Shown one piece after another: positions 8,958 to 17,080 of a stretch of 64,000 nucleotides of DNA. The position numbers and the translations under genes were made by a program. The DNA is from Agaribacillus sp965228415 (GTDB taxonomy: Bacteria > Bacteroidota > Bacteroidia > Cytophagales > Cyclobacteriaceae): assembly GCA_965228415.1 (NCBI GenBank), contig OZ245814.1, positions 7,936,001 to 8,000,000 of the forward strand. Direction: 5' to 3'. Below the pieces are notes generated by a model. It did not search any database. It was not told where the DNA came from and saw nothing but the letters and a program-made list of their open reading frames with translations. How positions within the stretch are numbered: the first letter of the stretch is position 1; each line of letters begins with the position of its first letter.

Positions 8958-10454
8958 ATGCGGAGAAGAGCAAAAATAGATTACCTGTTGCTGTCAATAT
9001 GCTTGTTTTTGGTAGCCGATGCCTTGGCATTTCAGGGACGGGAGGAAAATATTGGTCAGCCTAATTTTATCATAATATACACAGATGATTTGGGCTACAA
9101 CGATGTAGGGTGTTTTGGTTCAAAATTGATTAAAACGCCACATCTCGATAGAATGGCAAGCGAAGGTATCAAACTGACAAGTTTTTATGTCGGTGCGCCA
9201 TTGTGTGGGCCCAGCAGGGTTTCGCTCATGACAGGTTGTTATCCATTGAGACCTGCCATTGCCAAAATCAACAAACAAAGGCAATTCCATCCGATTTTAC
9301 ACAATAAGGAAGTAACCATGGCGGAAATGCTCAAATCTGCAGGGTATAGTACCATGGCCATAGGTAAGTGGCACCTTTCCGGTAGCGGGCGCCAGGCTAT
9401 CGGAGATCAAAAACTGGAGGAGGGGCTCGAGCAGTTTTACATGAAAAATCCAAGATTAATGCCCAATGCACAGGGTTTTGATCAGTACTACGGCATACCC
9501 TATAGCAATGATATGAACCCTGCCGTAATGATGAGAGACGATAAATTTGTAGAATTTCCTGTCGACCAAACCGGGATATCAACCAGGTATACCGATGAGG
9601 CCATCAAGTACATAACACAGCAAAAAGACAATCCGTTTTTTCTTTATTTGGCCCACAATATGCCACATACCCCGCTTTATCCTTCAAAGCAGTTTGAGGG
9701 CAGGTCGGAGTATGGTTTGTATGGAGATTGTGTGGAGGAAATCGACTTCAACTTAGGGCGTCTTCTGGAAACATTGAAGCAGTTGAAAATTGATCAGAAG
9801 ACAATGGTAATTTTTACTTCCGACAATGGGCCCTGGATTGAGCCCAGGGTCAACAGAGTTCCTGAAGCCCGTAACTCGCGATTACAATCAGGTACGGCCG
9901 CTCCACTCAGGGGGATGAAAATGACCAGTTGGGATGGTGGCTCAAGGGTCCCCTGTATTATCAGATTTCCGGGAAAGATAAAGCCAGGGATAGTTTCGGA
10001 TGAAATAGTTACCAATATGGACTTTTATCCCACATTTGCAAAATTGGCCGGTGGCCCTCTTCCGCAAAACCTTAAGATTGATGGAAAAAACGTAATGCCC
10101 CTATTGACCGGACGAGTGGATCAAAGTCCTCATGAAGCCTACTTCTATTATAAATACACCAATCTTTATGCCGTCCGCAGCGGTCGATTTAAATTGGTTT
10201 TTCCGAGGCCCGAAAAACCCAAAGATATTGGCTGGTATGGCAGGTTGCAGGAAGCGATAGAAGTACCTACATTGTACGATTTAAAAAAGGATATAGGGGA
10301 AACAACAAATGTGAGCGCTCAATATCCGGGGGTTGTAAAACAGTTGCAACGGCTGGCCGAAGCTATGAGGGATGACCTGGGTGATAAAGGACGGATCGGT
10401 AAGGGTTGGAGAGGCACCTATCGATGGGAGTATGAGAATCCACCTAAAGAATGA
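8958..10454 (+). CDS. S1-family sulfatase, exported
   Basis: 498 residues from Met at 8958 (MRRRAKIDYLLLSICLF..., a clean signal peptide). An in-frame ATG at 8922 would add 12 residues before it. Conserved elements are the metal pair in YTDDLGY, the formylglycine motif C83-G-P-S-R, GKWHLS and SDNGPW. The sequence is closest within this window to the sulfatase at 36277-37755: both have G-(I/L)-PYSNDM after the GKWH loop and DNGPW in the metal site, so they are probably paralogues of one S1 subfamily. The role is removal of sulfate esters from the imported glycan; position specificity is unknown. Confidence 0.95.
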   Translation: MRRRAKIDYLLLSICLFLVADALAFQGREENIGQPNFIIIYTDDLGYNDVGCFGSKLIKTPHLDRMASEGIKLTSFYVGAPLCGPSRVSLMTGCYPLRPAIAKINKQRQFHPILHNKEVTMAEMLKSAGYSTMAIGKWHLSGSGRQAIGDQKLEEGLEQFYMKNPRLMPNAQGFDQYYGIPYSNDMNPAVMMRDDKFVEFPVDQTGISTRYTDEAIKYITQQKDNPFFLYLAHNMPHTPLYPSKQFEGRSEYGLYGDCVEEIDFNLGRLLETLKQLKIDQKTMVIFTSDNGPWIEPRVNRVPEARNSRLQSGTAAPLRGMKMTSWDGGSRVPCIIRFPGKIKPGIVSDEIVTNMDFYPTFAKLAGGPLPQNLKIDGKNVMPLLTGRVDQSPHEAYFYYKYTNLYAVRSGRFKLVFPRPEKPKDIGWYGRLQEAIEVPTLYDLKKDIGETTNVSAQYPGVVKQLQRLAEAMRDDLGDKGRIGKGWRGTYRWEYENPPKE

Positions 10455-10484
10455 ATCTTAGTTACGAATTTTGAATAAAAATAA

Positions 10485-11999
10485 ATGAAATTTAATAATT
10501 ACCTGTCTGTCTTCTTAGTAGTTGCACTGGTCAGTTTTTGTTTTGGTTGTGCAAAAAAACAACCGGTAAAAAAGAAGCCCAACATCCTATTCATTATGTT
10601 GGATGATTTGGGCAAGGAATGGATCAGCGCCTATGGAGCGGAAGATATAAAAACACCCAACATCGACGAGCTGGCCCGTACCGGGATGCAGTTCGAAAAT
10701 GCCTATTCGATGCCACAATGCACACCTACCAGGGTAACACTTTTAACAGGACAGTATCCCTGGCGGCATGGCTGGGTAAACCACTACGACGTGCCCCGGC
10801 TGGGGCATGGAGGCAGATACGACCCGATTATGAATCCGTCTTTTGGCAGAATGATCAGAGATGCCGGTTATGCTACCTGCGCTGCCGGAAAGTGGCAGAT
10901 CAACGATTTTAGATTGGAACCGGAGGCCATGGTCAATGCCGGTTTCGATGAATACTGCATGTGGACAGGAGGTGAAAACGGAGGTCCCAGTACCAAAGCC
11001 AGTCAGCTCCGGTATTGGGATCCATATATCCATACCAAAGAAGGTAGTAAAACCTATAACGGACAGTTTGGCGAAGATATATTTTCTGACTTCATCATCG
11101 ATTTTATGCAGAGAAACAAGGAAAATCCGATGTTGATTTACTACCCCATGTGCTTGCCACACGGACCGCTTACCACCACTCCGACTGAAAAAAATGCCCC
11201 CAGGGAAGAACAACACAAAGCCATGGTGCGCTATACCGATTTTATATTAAAAAAGTTGATCAATGCACTGGAGGAACTGAAAATCAGAGAAAACACGATC
11301 ATCGTCTGGACTACGGATAACGGAACCGGGGTAGGACAGATTGGCAGAATGAATGGCCGGTACGTACGGGGCGGCAAGGCTCATCTCACCGAGAATGGAT
11401 TAAACGCGCCGTTTATTGTTAATTGCCCGGGAACCGTGCCACAAGGGGTTGTCACCAAGGCACTGGTCGATTTTACCGATTTATTGCCAACTTTTTGCGA
11501 TTTGGCGGGGGCAGCAATTGATCAGAACTTCGTCTACGACGGGCATTCCTTTGCGCCACTGATACTTGGGGAAACAACAACCACCAATCGCGAATGGATC
11601 ATGGGATTAGGGGGGCGTTTTGCCATGTTGGTCGACGATCGCATTACCAGCGCCCATACATTTCGGGACCGGGTGATCCGGGATGAGAAATACAAGTCTT
11701 ATGTTGATACCACAGGTCGCATTTATGAAATGATAGACTTCCTTAATGATCCGGACGAGCAAATGAATCTTATAGATTCCAACAAGCCTGAAATTGTAGC
11801 ATCAAAAAAGAAATTTCAGGCTGTAGTCGACGGGTTGCCCCAAAAAGACAATAGCCCTATCTATCAGCAATGGGACACGTCTTACTATGATCATCCGGCA
11901 GAAGCGCTGAATAAGGTAAGTAGAGGGGGCAAGAAAGGCCGGGCTAAGAGTTTGCCGGTAACAGAGGAAGAATATTTGAAAAAACAGGGTAAAAAATGA
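10485..11999 (+). CDS. S1-family sulfatase lipoprotein with GKWQ in place of GKWH
   Basis: 504 residues, lipoprotein signal with Cys22 (CFGC). Type I sulfatase with LDDLGK metal motif and formylglycine site C79-T-P-T-R. The normally invariant GKWH loop reads G135-K-W-Q138, so the His that contacts the formylglycine in characterised sulfatases is Gln. The rest of the fold, including WTTDNGTG, is intact, so this looks like a subfamily trait rather than decay. The stop codon overlaps the start of the GH29 fucosidase by 4 bp (ATGA), suggesting translational coupling and action on the same oligosaccharide. Confidence 0.93.
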   Translation: MKFNNYLSVFLVVALVSFCFGCAKKQPVKKKPNILFIMLDDLGKEWISAYGAEDIKTPNIDELARTGMQFENAYSMPQCTPTRVTLLTGQYPWRHGWVNHYDVPRLGHGGRYDPIMNPSFGRMIRDAGYATCAAGKWQINDFRLEPEAMVNAGFDEYCMWTGGENGGPSTKASQLRYWDPYIHTKEGSKTYNGQFGEDIFSDFIIDFMQRNKENPMLIYYPMCLPHGPLTTTPTEKNAPREEQHKAMVRYTDFILKKLINALEELKIRENTIIVWTTDNGTGVGQIGRMNGRYVRGGKAHLTENGLNAPFIVNCPGTVPQGVVTKALVDFTDLLPTFCDLAGAAIDQNFVYDGHSFAPLILGETTTTNREWIMGLGGRFAMLVDDRITSAHTFRDRVIRDEKYKSYVDTTGRIYEMIDFLNDPDEQMNLIDSNKPEIVASKKKFQAVVDGLPQKDNSPIYQQWDTSYYDHPAEALNKVSRGGKKGRAKSLPVTEEEYLKKQGKK

Positions 12000-13528
12000 A
12001 GAATTTGTATGGTGGTTCATATATCGCGTTAGTGTTGCTCATGGTACATTTTGGATGTAGCCGGGAGCAAAAGGATGCGACACACAAGCCTGAATATTTT
12101 AAAGGAACGGTGGCATCATTGGAGAAATATCAGGCCCCGGAGTGGTTCAACGATGCAAAGTTTGGAATATATGTTCACTGGGGTGTTTATTCTGTGCCGG
12201 AAATGGGTGAATGGTACCCGCGATGGATGTATCAGGAAGGTTCCGGATCTTATAAACATCATTTAAAAAACTGGGGGCATCCGTCGGAATTTGGTTATAA
12301 AGACTTCATCCCATTGTGGAAAGCGGAGAAGTTTGATCCGGACAAGGCCGTGGCCCTGTTTAAAAAAGCAGGTGCCAGGTACTTTACTCCCTGTGCCGTT
12401 CATCACGATAATTTTGACCTTTGGGATTCCAGGCATCACCGGTGGAATGCCGTTGAGATGGGACCTCAGAAAGATCTGATAGGTATGTGGAGGGAGGCTA
12501 CCCTGAAGCAGGAGCTCAGGTTTGGGGTAACAACGCACGTGGCAAGGGCCTATAGTTGGTTAAATGTAGCTAATGGGGCTGATAAAGAGGGGCCCTATGC
12601 CGGCGTGCCATACGATGGTATTGATCCTGAATATGATGATTTCTATTTTAGGGAACACGATGACTTCTCATCGGCCGGCCCGGAATTTCCGTCGGAGGAA
12701 TGGAAAGATCTATGGGTTAAAAGAATGAAAGACCTTATTGACAACTACCACCCCGATCATTTCTATTTTGACGGCGCCATCCCCTTCAGGGGCGATTACG
12801 GCAAGGCCGGAATGGAGGTGATTGCGCACCTGTACAATCATTCTATGGACCAGCACAACGGCAAGCAGGAAGCGGTGATGTGTACCAAGCCGCGACCGTT
12901 TACCGGCTATTATGTACCTGGCCTGACTACACTTGACTATGAGCGGGGAAAAGCACCGGAGATACGGGAAGAACCGTGGCAAACTGATGACACTATAGGC
13001 CCATGGGGCTATAAAAAAGGTGCCAAGTACAAAACCACCAATGCGGTCATCGACAAGTTAGTTGATATTGTCAGCAAAAATGGCAATCTTTTGCTGAATG
13101 TGCCCATCAAGGCAGATGGCACTTTTGATGAAGAAACTGTGAAAACACTTGAAGAGATTGGTAAATGGCTTGAAATCAATGGCGAGGGCATTTATGAGAC
13201 ACGCCCATGGATTGAATTCGGAGAAGGGAAAATTAACAGCGTGGCAGAGATGTCGAGATTATCCCAATATACTGCCAAAGATTTCCGGTATACTACCAAA
13301 GGAGATACCCTTTATGCCTTTGTAATGGATTGGCCAGGTGCTGGAAAGGAAATTAGGTTCAAGCTTATTACACCTTACAACGCGGCCATTAAACCGATTG
13401 AATCGGTAACCATGTTGGGGGTTGGTGCCGTCGAATGGGAGCAGGACGGAATGGGATTGCACGTTACCATGCCGCAGGAAAAACCCTATGAGCATGCCTA
13501 TGGATTTAAAATAATTCCTAAAAAATAA
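11996..13528 (+). CDS. GH29 alpha-L-fucosidase lipoprotein
   Basis: 510 residues with lipobox ending at Cys21 (HFGC). The GH29 catalytic domain is clear: FGIYVHWGVYSVPE near residues 56-69, the AVHHDNFDLWDS segment, and HFYFDG with Asp259 at the position of the GH29 nucleophile. The conserved GNLLLNVPIKADG follows near residue 362, then a C-terminal beta domain. It removes terminal alpha-linked L-fucose with retention of configuration. The start overlaps the upstream sulfatase stop by 4 bp, and another sulfatase follows after 12 bp, which fits alternating desulfation and defucosylation. Linkage preference is not evident. Confidence 0.95.
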   Translation: MKNLYGGSYIALVLLMVHFGCSREQKDATHKPEYFKGTVASLEKYQAPEWFNDAKFGIYVHWGVYSVPEMGEWYPRWMYQEGSGSYKHHLKNWGHPSEFGYKDFIPLWKAEKFDPDKAVALFKKAGARYFTPCAVHHDNFDLWDSRHHRWNAVEMGPQKDLIGMWREATLKQELRFGVTTHVARAYSWLNVANGADKEGPYAGVPYDGIDPEYDDFYFREHDDFSSAGPEFPSEEWKDLWVKRMKDLIDNYHPDHFYFDGAIPFRGDYGKAGMEVIAHLYNHSMDQHNGKQEAVMCTKPRPFTGYYVPGLTTLDYERGKAPEIREEPWQTDDTIGPWGYKKGAKYKTTNAVIDKLVDIVSKNGNLLLNVPIKADGTFDEETVKTLEEIGKWLEINGEGIYETRPWIEFGEGKINSVAEMSRLSQYTAKDFRYTTKGDTLYAFVMDWPGAGKEIRFKLITPYNAAIKPIESVTMLGVGAVEWEQDGMGLHVTMPQEKPYEHAYGFKIIPKK

Positions 13529-13540
13529 GATAAAAATTTT

Positions 13541-15028
13541 ATGAAGAAAGTACCGACTTTATTGATAGCCCTGTTTTTAATATATCTCGCAGGTTGTGGC
13601 GACGGAGATCACAAGGAAGAGAAAACCGAATCTCGCCCGAATTTCCTCTTCCTGTTTGCCGATGACCAAACGTATGCGTCTATTAATTCCCTGAATAACG
13701 CTGAAGTGAAAACCCCCAATTTAGATAGATTGGCAGCGGAAGGCGTTGTGTTTACCCATTGCTTCAACCAGGGTTCCTGGGGAGGAGCGGTGTGCATCGC
13801 CAGTCGGGCCATGCTCATTTCAGGCCAATATATGTTTGCAGCGCGTGAAGGAGTCAACCACAACCAACTGTGGGGAGAGACTTTTACCAAGGCGGGGTAT
13901 GAAACTTTTTTTACCGGGAAATGGCATAACAAGGATGCAACGGTCTTAAAGAGTTTCAAATATGCCAAAAGTATCGGCAAAGGCATGTACGAAACCATGC
14001 ATCCAGAACACAAATGGAAGCCGGGCTATGGACGCCCTACAGCCGAAAATAACAGTTGGAATGCGTGGGATCCCATTTTTACAGGCCATTGGACGCCTAA
14101 AGTTAAAGATATCGTATATGATGAAAATGGGAATAAGCACATTGGGCCAGATTACAGAGTTGAGCAGCATACCTCTGAATTATATGCTGACAATGCCATT
14201 AGTTTTCTTCAAAACCAGGGAAAAAATTCCGATGACCCCTTTTTCATGTACGTATCTTTTAATGCGCCCCACGATCCGCGCCAGTCGCCAAAGAAATACA
14301 TGGATATGTATCCCTCAGAAAATATTAAAGTGCCTGACAATTTTGTGCCTGAACACCCATTTGATCAGGGAGATCATAAACTAAGGGATGAAAACCTGGC
14401 GCCTTTCCCCCGGACCGAACATCAGGTACAGGTACATAGAAGTGAATATTATGCCATCATTACCCACATGGATCATGAGATTGGACGTATTCTGAAAGCA
14501 CTTGAACAAAGTGGAAAAGCTGACAATACATATATAATTTTTTCCGCCGATCACGGATTGGCAGTAGGGCATCATGGATTACTTGGCAAACAAAATCAAT
14601 ATGATCACAGTGTACGCATGCCCTTCATCATCAGTGGCCCGGGACTGGAGCGGGGAGCCCGTAAAGATGCCCTGATGTACCTTCAAAGTATTTACCCGAC
14701 AACCTGTGAATTAGCAGGCATAGCAATTCCTGAAACGGTAGATTTTCCAAGTCTGAAGCCTGTTTTGGAAGGTAAAGAAGAAAAAGTGCACGATGCCATA
14801 TTCGGGAATTACAGGCACTTTCAAAGAATGGTAAGAACGGATAAACATAAACTGATTGTATATCCTCACAACGGTCATCAACAATTGTTTGATCTCGAAA
14901 AGGATCCCGAGGAAATGGTAAACCTCATTGATGATAAAGCATATGACGGGGTTAAAAATGAATTGTACACAAAACTTTTGACGCTTCAAAAGGAAGTCGG
15001 TGATACACTTCGCGTATCCCTTAATTGA
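13541..15028 (+). CDS. S1-family sulfatase lipoprotein (CxAxR type)
   Basis: 495 residues with lipobox Cys19 (LAGC). Type I sulfatase with metal motif FADDQTY. The formylglycine site is C85-I-A-S-R, using Ala where most others here have Pro; CxAxR is an accepted variant. GKWHNKD replaces the more common GKWHLG but keeps the Lys and His. The C-terminal metal site reads SADHGLAVGHHG. It follows the GH29 gene by 12 bp and ends the first sub-operon, since a 321-bp gap with a REP-like hairpin comes next. Confidence 0.94.
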   Translation: MKKVPTLLIALFLIYLAGCGDGDHKEEKTESRPNFLFLFADDQTYASINSLNNAEVKTPNLDRLAAEGVVFTHCFNQGSWGGAVCIASRAMLISGQYMFAAREGVNHNQLWGETFTKAGYETFFTGKWHNKDATVLKSFKYAKSIGKGMYETMHPEHKWKPGYGRPTAENNSWNAWDPIFTGHWTPKVKDIVYDENGNKHIGPDYRVEQHTSELYADNAISFLQNQGKNSDDPFFMYVSFNAPHDPRQSPKKYMDMYPSENIKVPDNFVPEHPFDQGDHKLRDENLAPFPRTEHQVQVHRSEYYAIITHMDHEIGRILKALEQSGKADNTYIIFSADHGLAVGHHGLLGKQNQYDHSVRMPFIISGPGLERGARKDALMYLQSIYPTTCELAGIAIPETVDFPSLKPVLEGKEEKVHDAIFGNYRHFQRMVRTDKHKLIVYPHNGHQQLFDLEKDPEEMVNLIDDKAYDGVKNELYTKLLTLQKEVGDTLRVSLN

Positions 15029-15349
15029 TTTTGAGACAGATTAACCCAGTCGCCGGCGTAGTTGGCAGTTGGCGCGCGCATGAGTGAAACGGAAGCGCGT
15101 GCCCGTGTTTATAGGCAGCAGTAATATTCAATTTCATAAACACAGTCAAATAATGACAAGAAAAAGTCAGTGTTTAGCAAAATATAGAAAGCAATTGACA
15201 TAAAAAGGAACGAGATTTAAGACCTTTTGCCATATCTGAGTTGCGCTTCTAGAGATCTAACGGTCATTTTAGAAAGACCGTAGCTGCAGAATTTTGGCAT
15301 GGAGAAACGGAACATATTATCTCTTAATTTAACTTATGAATATAAATAA
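15029..15349. other. intergenic region with REP-like hairpin
   Basis: 321 bp without a supported gene. It contains the REP-like hairpin at 15071-15103 and a small hairpin ACGGTC / GACCGT at 15260-15281. This is the longest break within the enzyme cluster, so a new transcript may begin before the sulfatase at 15350. No clear promoter element was recognised. Confidence 0.5.
15071..15103. repeat. REP-like hairpin, second copy
   Basis: Arms GGCGCGCGC and GCGCGTGCC form a 9-bp stem with one G.T pair at the fourth position, around a 15-nt loop that contains GAGTGAAACGGAA. The arms match the pattern of the hairpin at 6742-6766, including the position of the wobble. That supports a repeated extragenic palindrome family. 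No associated transposase gene lies in the window. Confidence 0.5.
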
Positions 15350-16975
15350 ATGAGTCGCTTAAATTTTTTCGTATTACTAGCACTGGTCATAACCTCCATG
15401 ACCGCTTTGGCACAGGAAAAGCCCAACATTCTATACATCATGTCTGATGATCATACTTCACAGGCTTTTGGCGTATATGGCAGCCGGCTGGCAAAATTAA
15501 ACCCTACGCCTACCATCGACCGCCTGGCGCATGAAGGGATTTTGTTTGAGAATGCATTCTGTACCAATTCCATCTGCACACCTTCCAGGGCCACCATCAT
15601 GACCGGGCAGTATAGCCAGGCCAACGGGGTGCTGGATTTGAGCGGTAGGCTGAAAGCCGAAAACCAATACCTCGCCCATGAAATGAAAAAACTGGGCTAT
15701 GAAACTGCGGTAATTGGCAAATGGCACCTGAAAGAAGCACCGGAGGCTTTTGATTATTATAATGTGCTGCACGGACAGGGAAGCTATTTTAATTCCATTC
15801 TGTATGAAAAAGGATCTTCGGAAACTGTTGAAGTCAAGCGAAGGGGAAAAATGGAAACGATACCGGGACATCAATATACCGGGCATTCCAGTGATATAAT
15901 TACCGATCAATCGCTGAAATGGCTGAAAGAGCGGGATAGGACCAAACCATTTTTCCTGATGCATCATTTTAAGGCACCCCATGATATGTTTGAGTTTGCG
16001 CCCAGGTATGCCAATTATCTTGAAAACACGGAAATCCCGGAACCGGCAAGTCTGTATTACAATCGCAACAACGGTTCGATCGCCACCAGGGGAGAAAATG
16101 GAACGATGATTCCGCACATAGGTTCCTCGGTCTCTCACCGGAACCAGAACCGGAATATGGGGCAACATATGAAAATTGATCAGCAGATACCAGATCCGGA
16201 ATATACACATCTGGCTTATCAGGAATACCTGAAACGCTACTTGCGGTGTGTGAAAGGGGTGGATGACAATGTAAAACGCCTGTTTGATTACCTGGAGAAA
16301 GAAGGATTAATGGACAATACGATCATCATTTACACCGGAGATCAGGGCTTCATGTTGGGTGAACACGATTATATCGATAAACGGTGGATGTATGAGGAAT
16401 CCATGCGCATGCCCTTTTTGGTGCGATATCCAAAAATGATCAGCGGCGGTACCAGAACGGACGCCATTATTAACAATACAGACTTTGCACCTACTATTAT
16501 AGAATTGGGTGGTGGCAACGTGCCTGATTATATGCAGGGCAAAAGCTTCAGGGAGGTTTTATCGACGGGCAAAGAACCCAAAGACTGGCGAAAAGCTACT
16601 TACTATCGTTACTGGATGCATATGGCACATGCCCATGCCAATCCCGCTCATTTTGGGGTAAGATCGAAGGAATATAAGCTGATATTCTTTTATGGCTGCG
16701 ATTATATGAAAAGGAAAAAGGAGAGTAACTGGCCCCATGAAAAAGTGCCTTTCAGCGTAAAAATTCCATTTGAATATTTCACACCGCCAGGCTGGGAACT
16801 TTACGATTTGGTCAATGACCCTTTCGAAATGAACAATCTATACGGTAAGCAGGGATATGAAGATATTACAGCAGATTTGAAAAAGACATTATCATCATTA
16901 AGGTCCACATTCAGGGAGACGGACGAAAATTATCCCCATATTCAATCCATTATTGATGAATATTGGGACAAGTGA
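15350..16975 (+). CDS. S1-family sulfatase, exported
   Basis: 541 residues with a cleavable signal ending ALAQ (residue 22). Type I sulfatase: SDDHTSQ metal motif, formylglycine site C76-T-P-S-R, GKWHLK, and YTGDQGFMLGEHD. It is the evident paralogue of the sulfatase at 39404-40960, which shares MSDDHTSQA, TNSIC.PSRAT and DQG..LGEH with it. The long insert between GKWH and the C-terminal metal site is typical of the larger iduronate/N-acetylglucosamine sulfatase-like subfamilies. The substrate here is more likely a sulfated fucose or related sugar, judged from the neighbours. Confidence 0.95.
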   Translation: MSRLNFFVLLALVITSMTALAQEKPNILYIMSDDHTSQAFGVYGSRLAKLNPTPTIDRLAHEGILFENAFCTNSICTPSRATIMTGQYSQANGVLDLSGRLKAENQYLAHEMKKLGYETAVIGKWHLKEAPEAFDYYNVLHGQGSYFNSILYEKGSSETVEVKRRGKMETIPGHQYTGHSSDIITDQSLKWLKERDRTKPFFLMHHFKAPHDMFEFAPRYANYLENTEIPEPASLYYNRNNGSIATRGENGTMIPHIGSSVSHRNQNRNMGQHMKIDQQIPDPEYTHLAYQEYLKRYLRCVKGVDDNVKRLFDYLEKEGLMDNTIIIYTGDQGFMLGEHDYIDKRWMYEESMRMPFLVRYPKMISGGTRTDAIINNTDFAPTIIELGGGNVPDYMQGKSFREVLSTGKEPKDWRKATYYRYWMHMAHAHANPAHFGVRSKEYKLIFFYGCDYMKRKKESNWPHEKVPFSVKIPFEYFTPPGWELYDLVNDPFEMNNLYGKQGYEDITADLKKTLSSLRSTFRETDENYPHIQSIIDEYWDK

Positions 16976-17080
16976 GTAAGGAAAGGGCGCGATCAACAGA
17001 CATTTTTTCAACCCTGGTGAGCCGGATAACAATTAAATGTGAACAGTAAATTTTAAGATTAATCAAACCAATATTTTTTT

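Noticed and set aside
15497..16210. 237-codon open frame on the minus strand inside a sulfatase gene
   Set aside because: It lies wholly within the clear sulfatase at 15350-16975, has no recognisable domain or signal, and looks like an antisense shadow of biased codon use.
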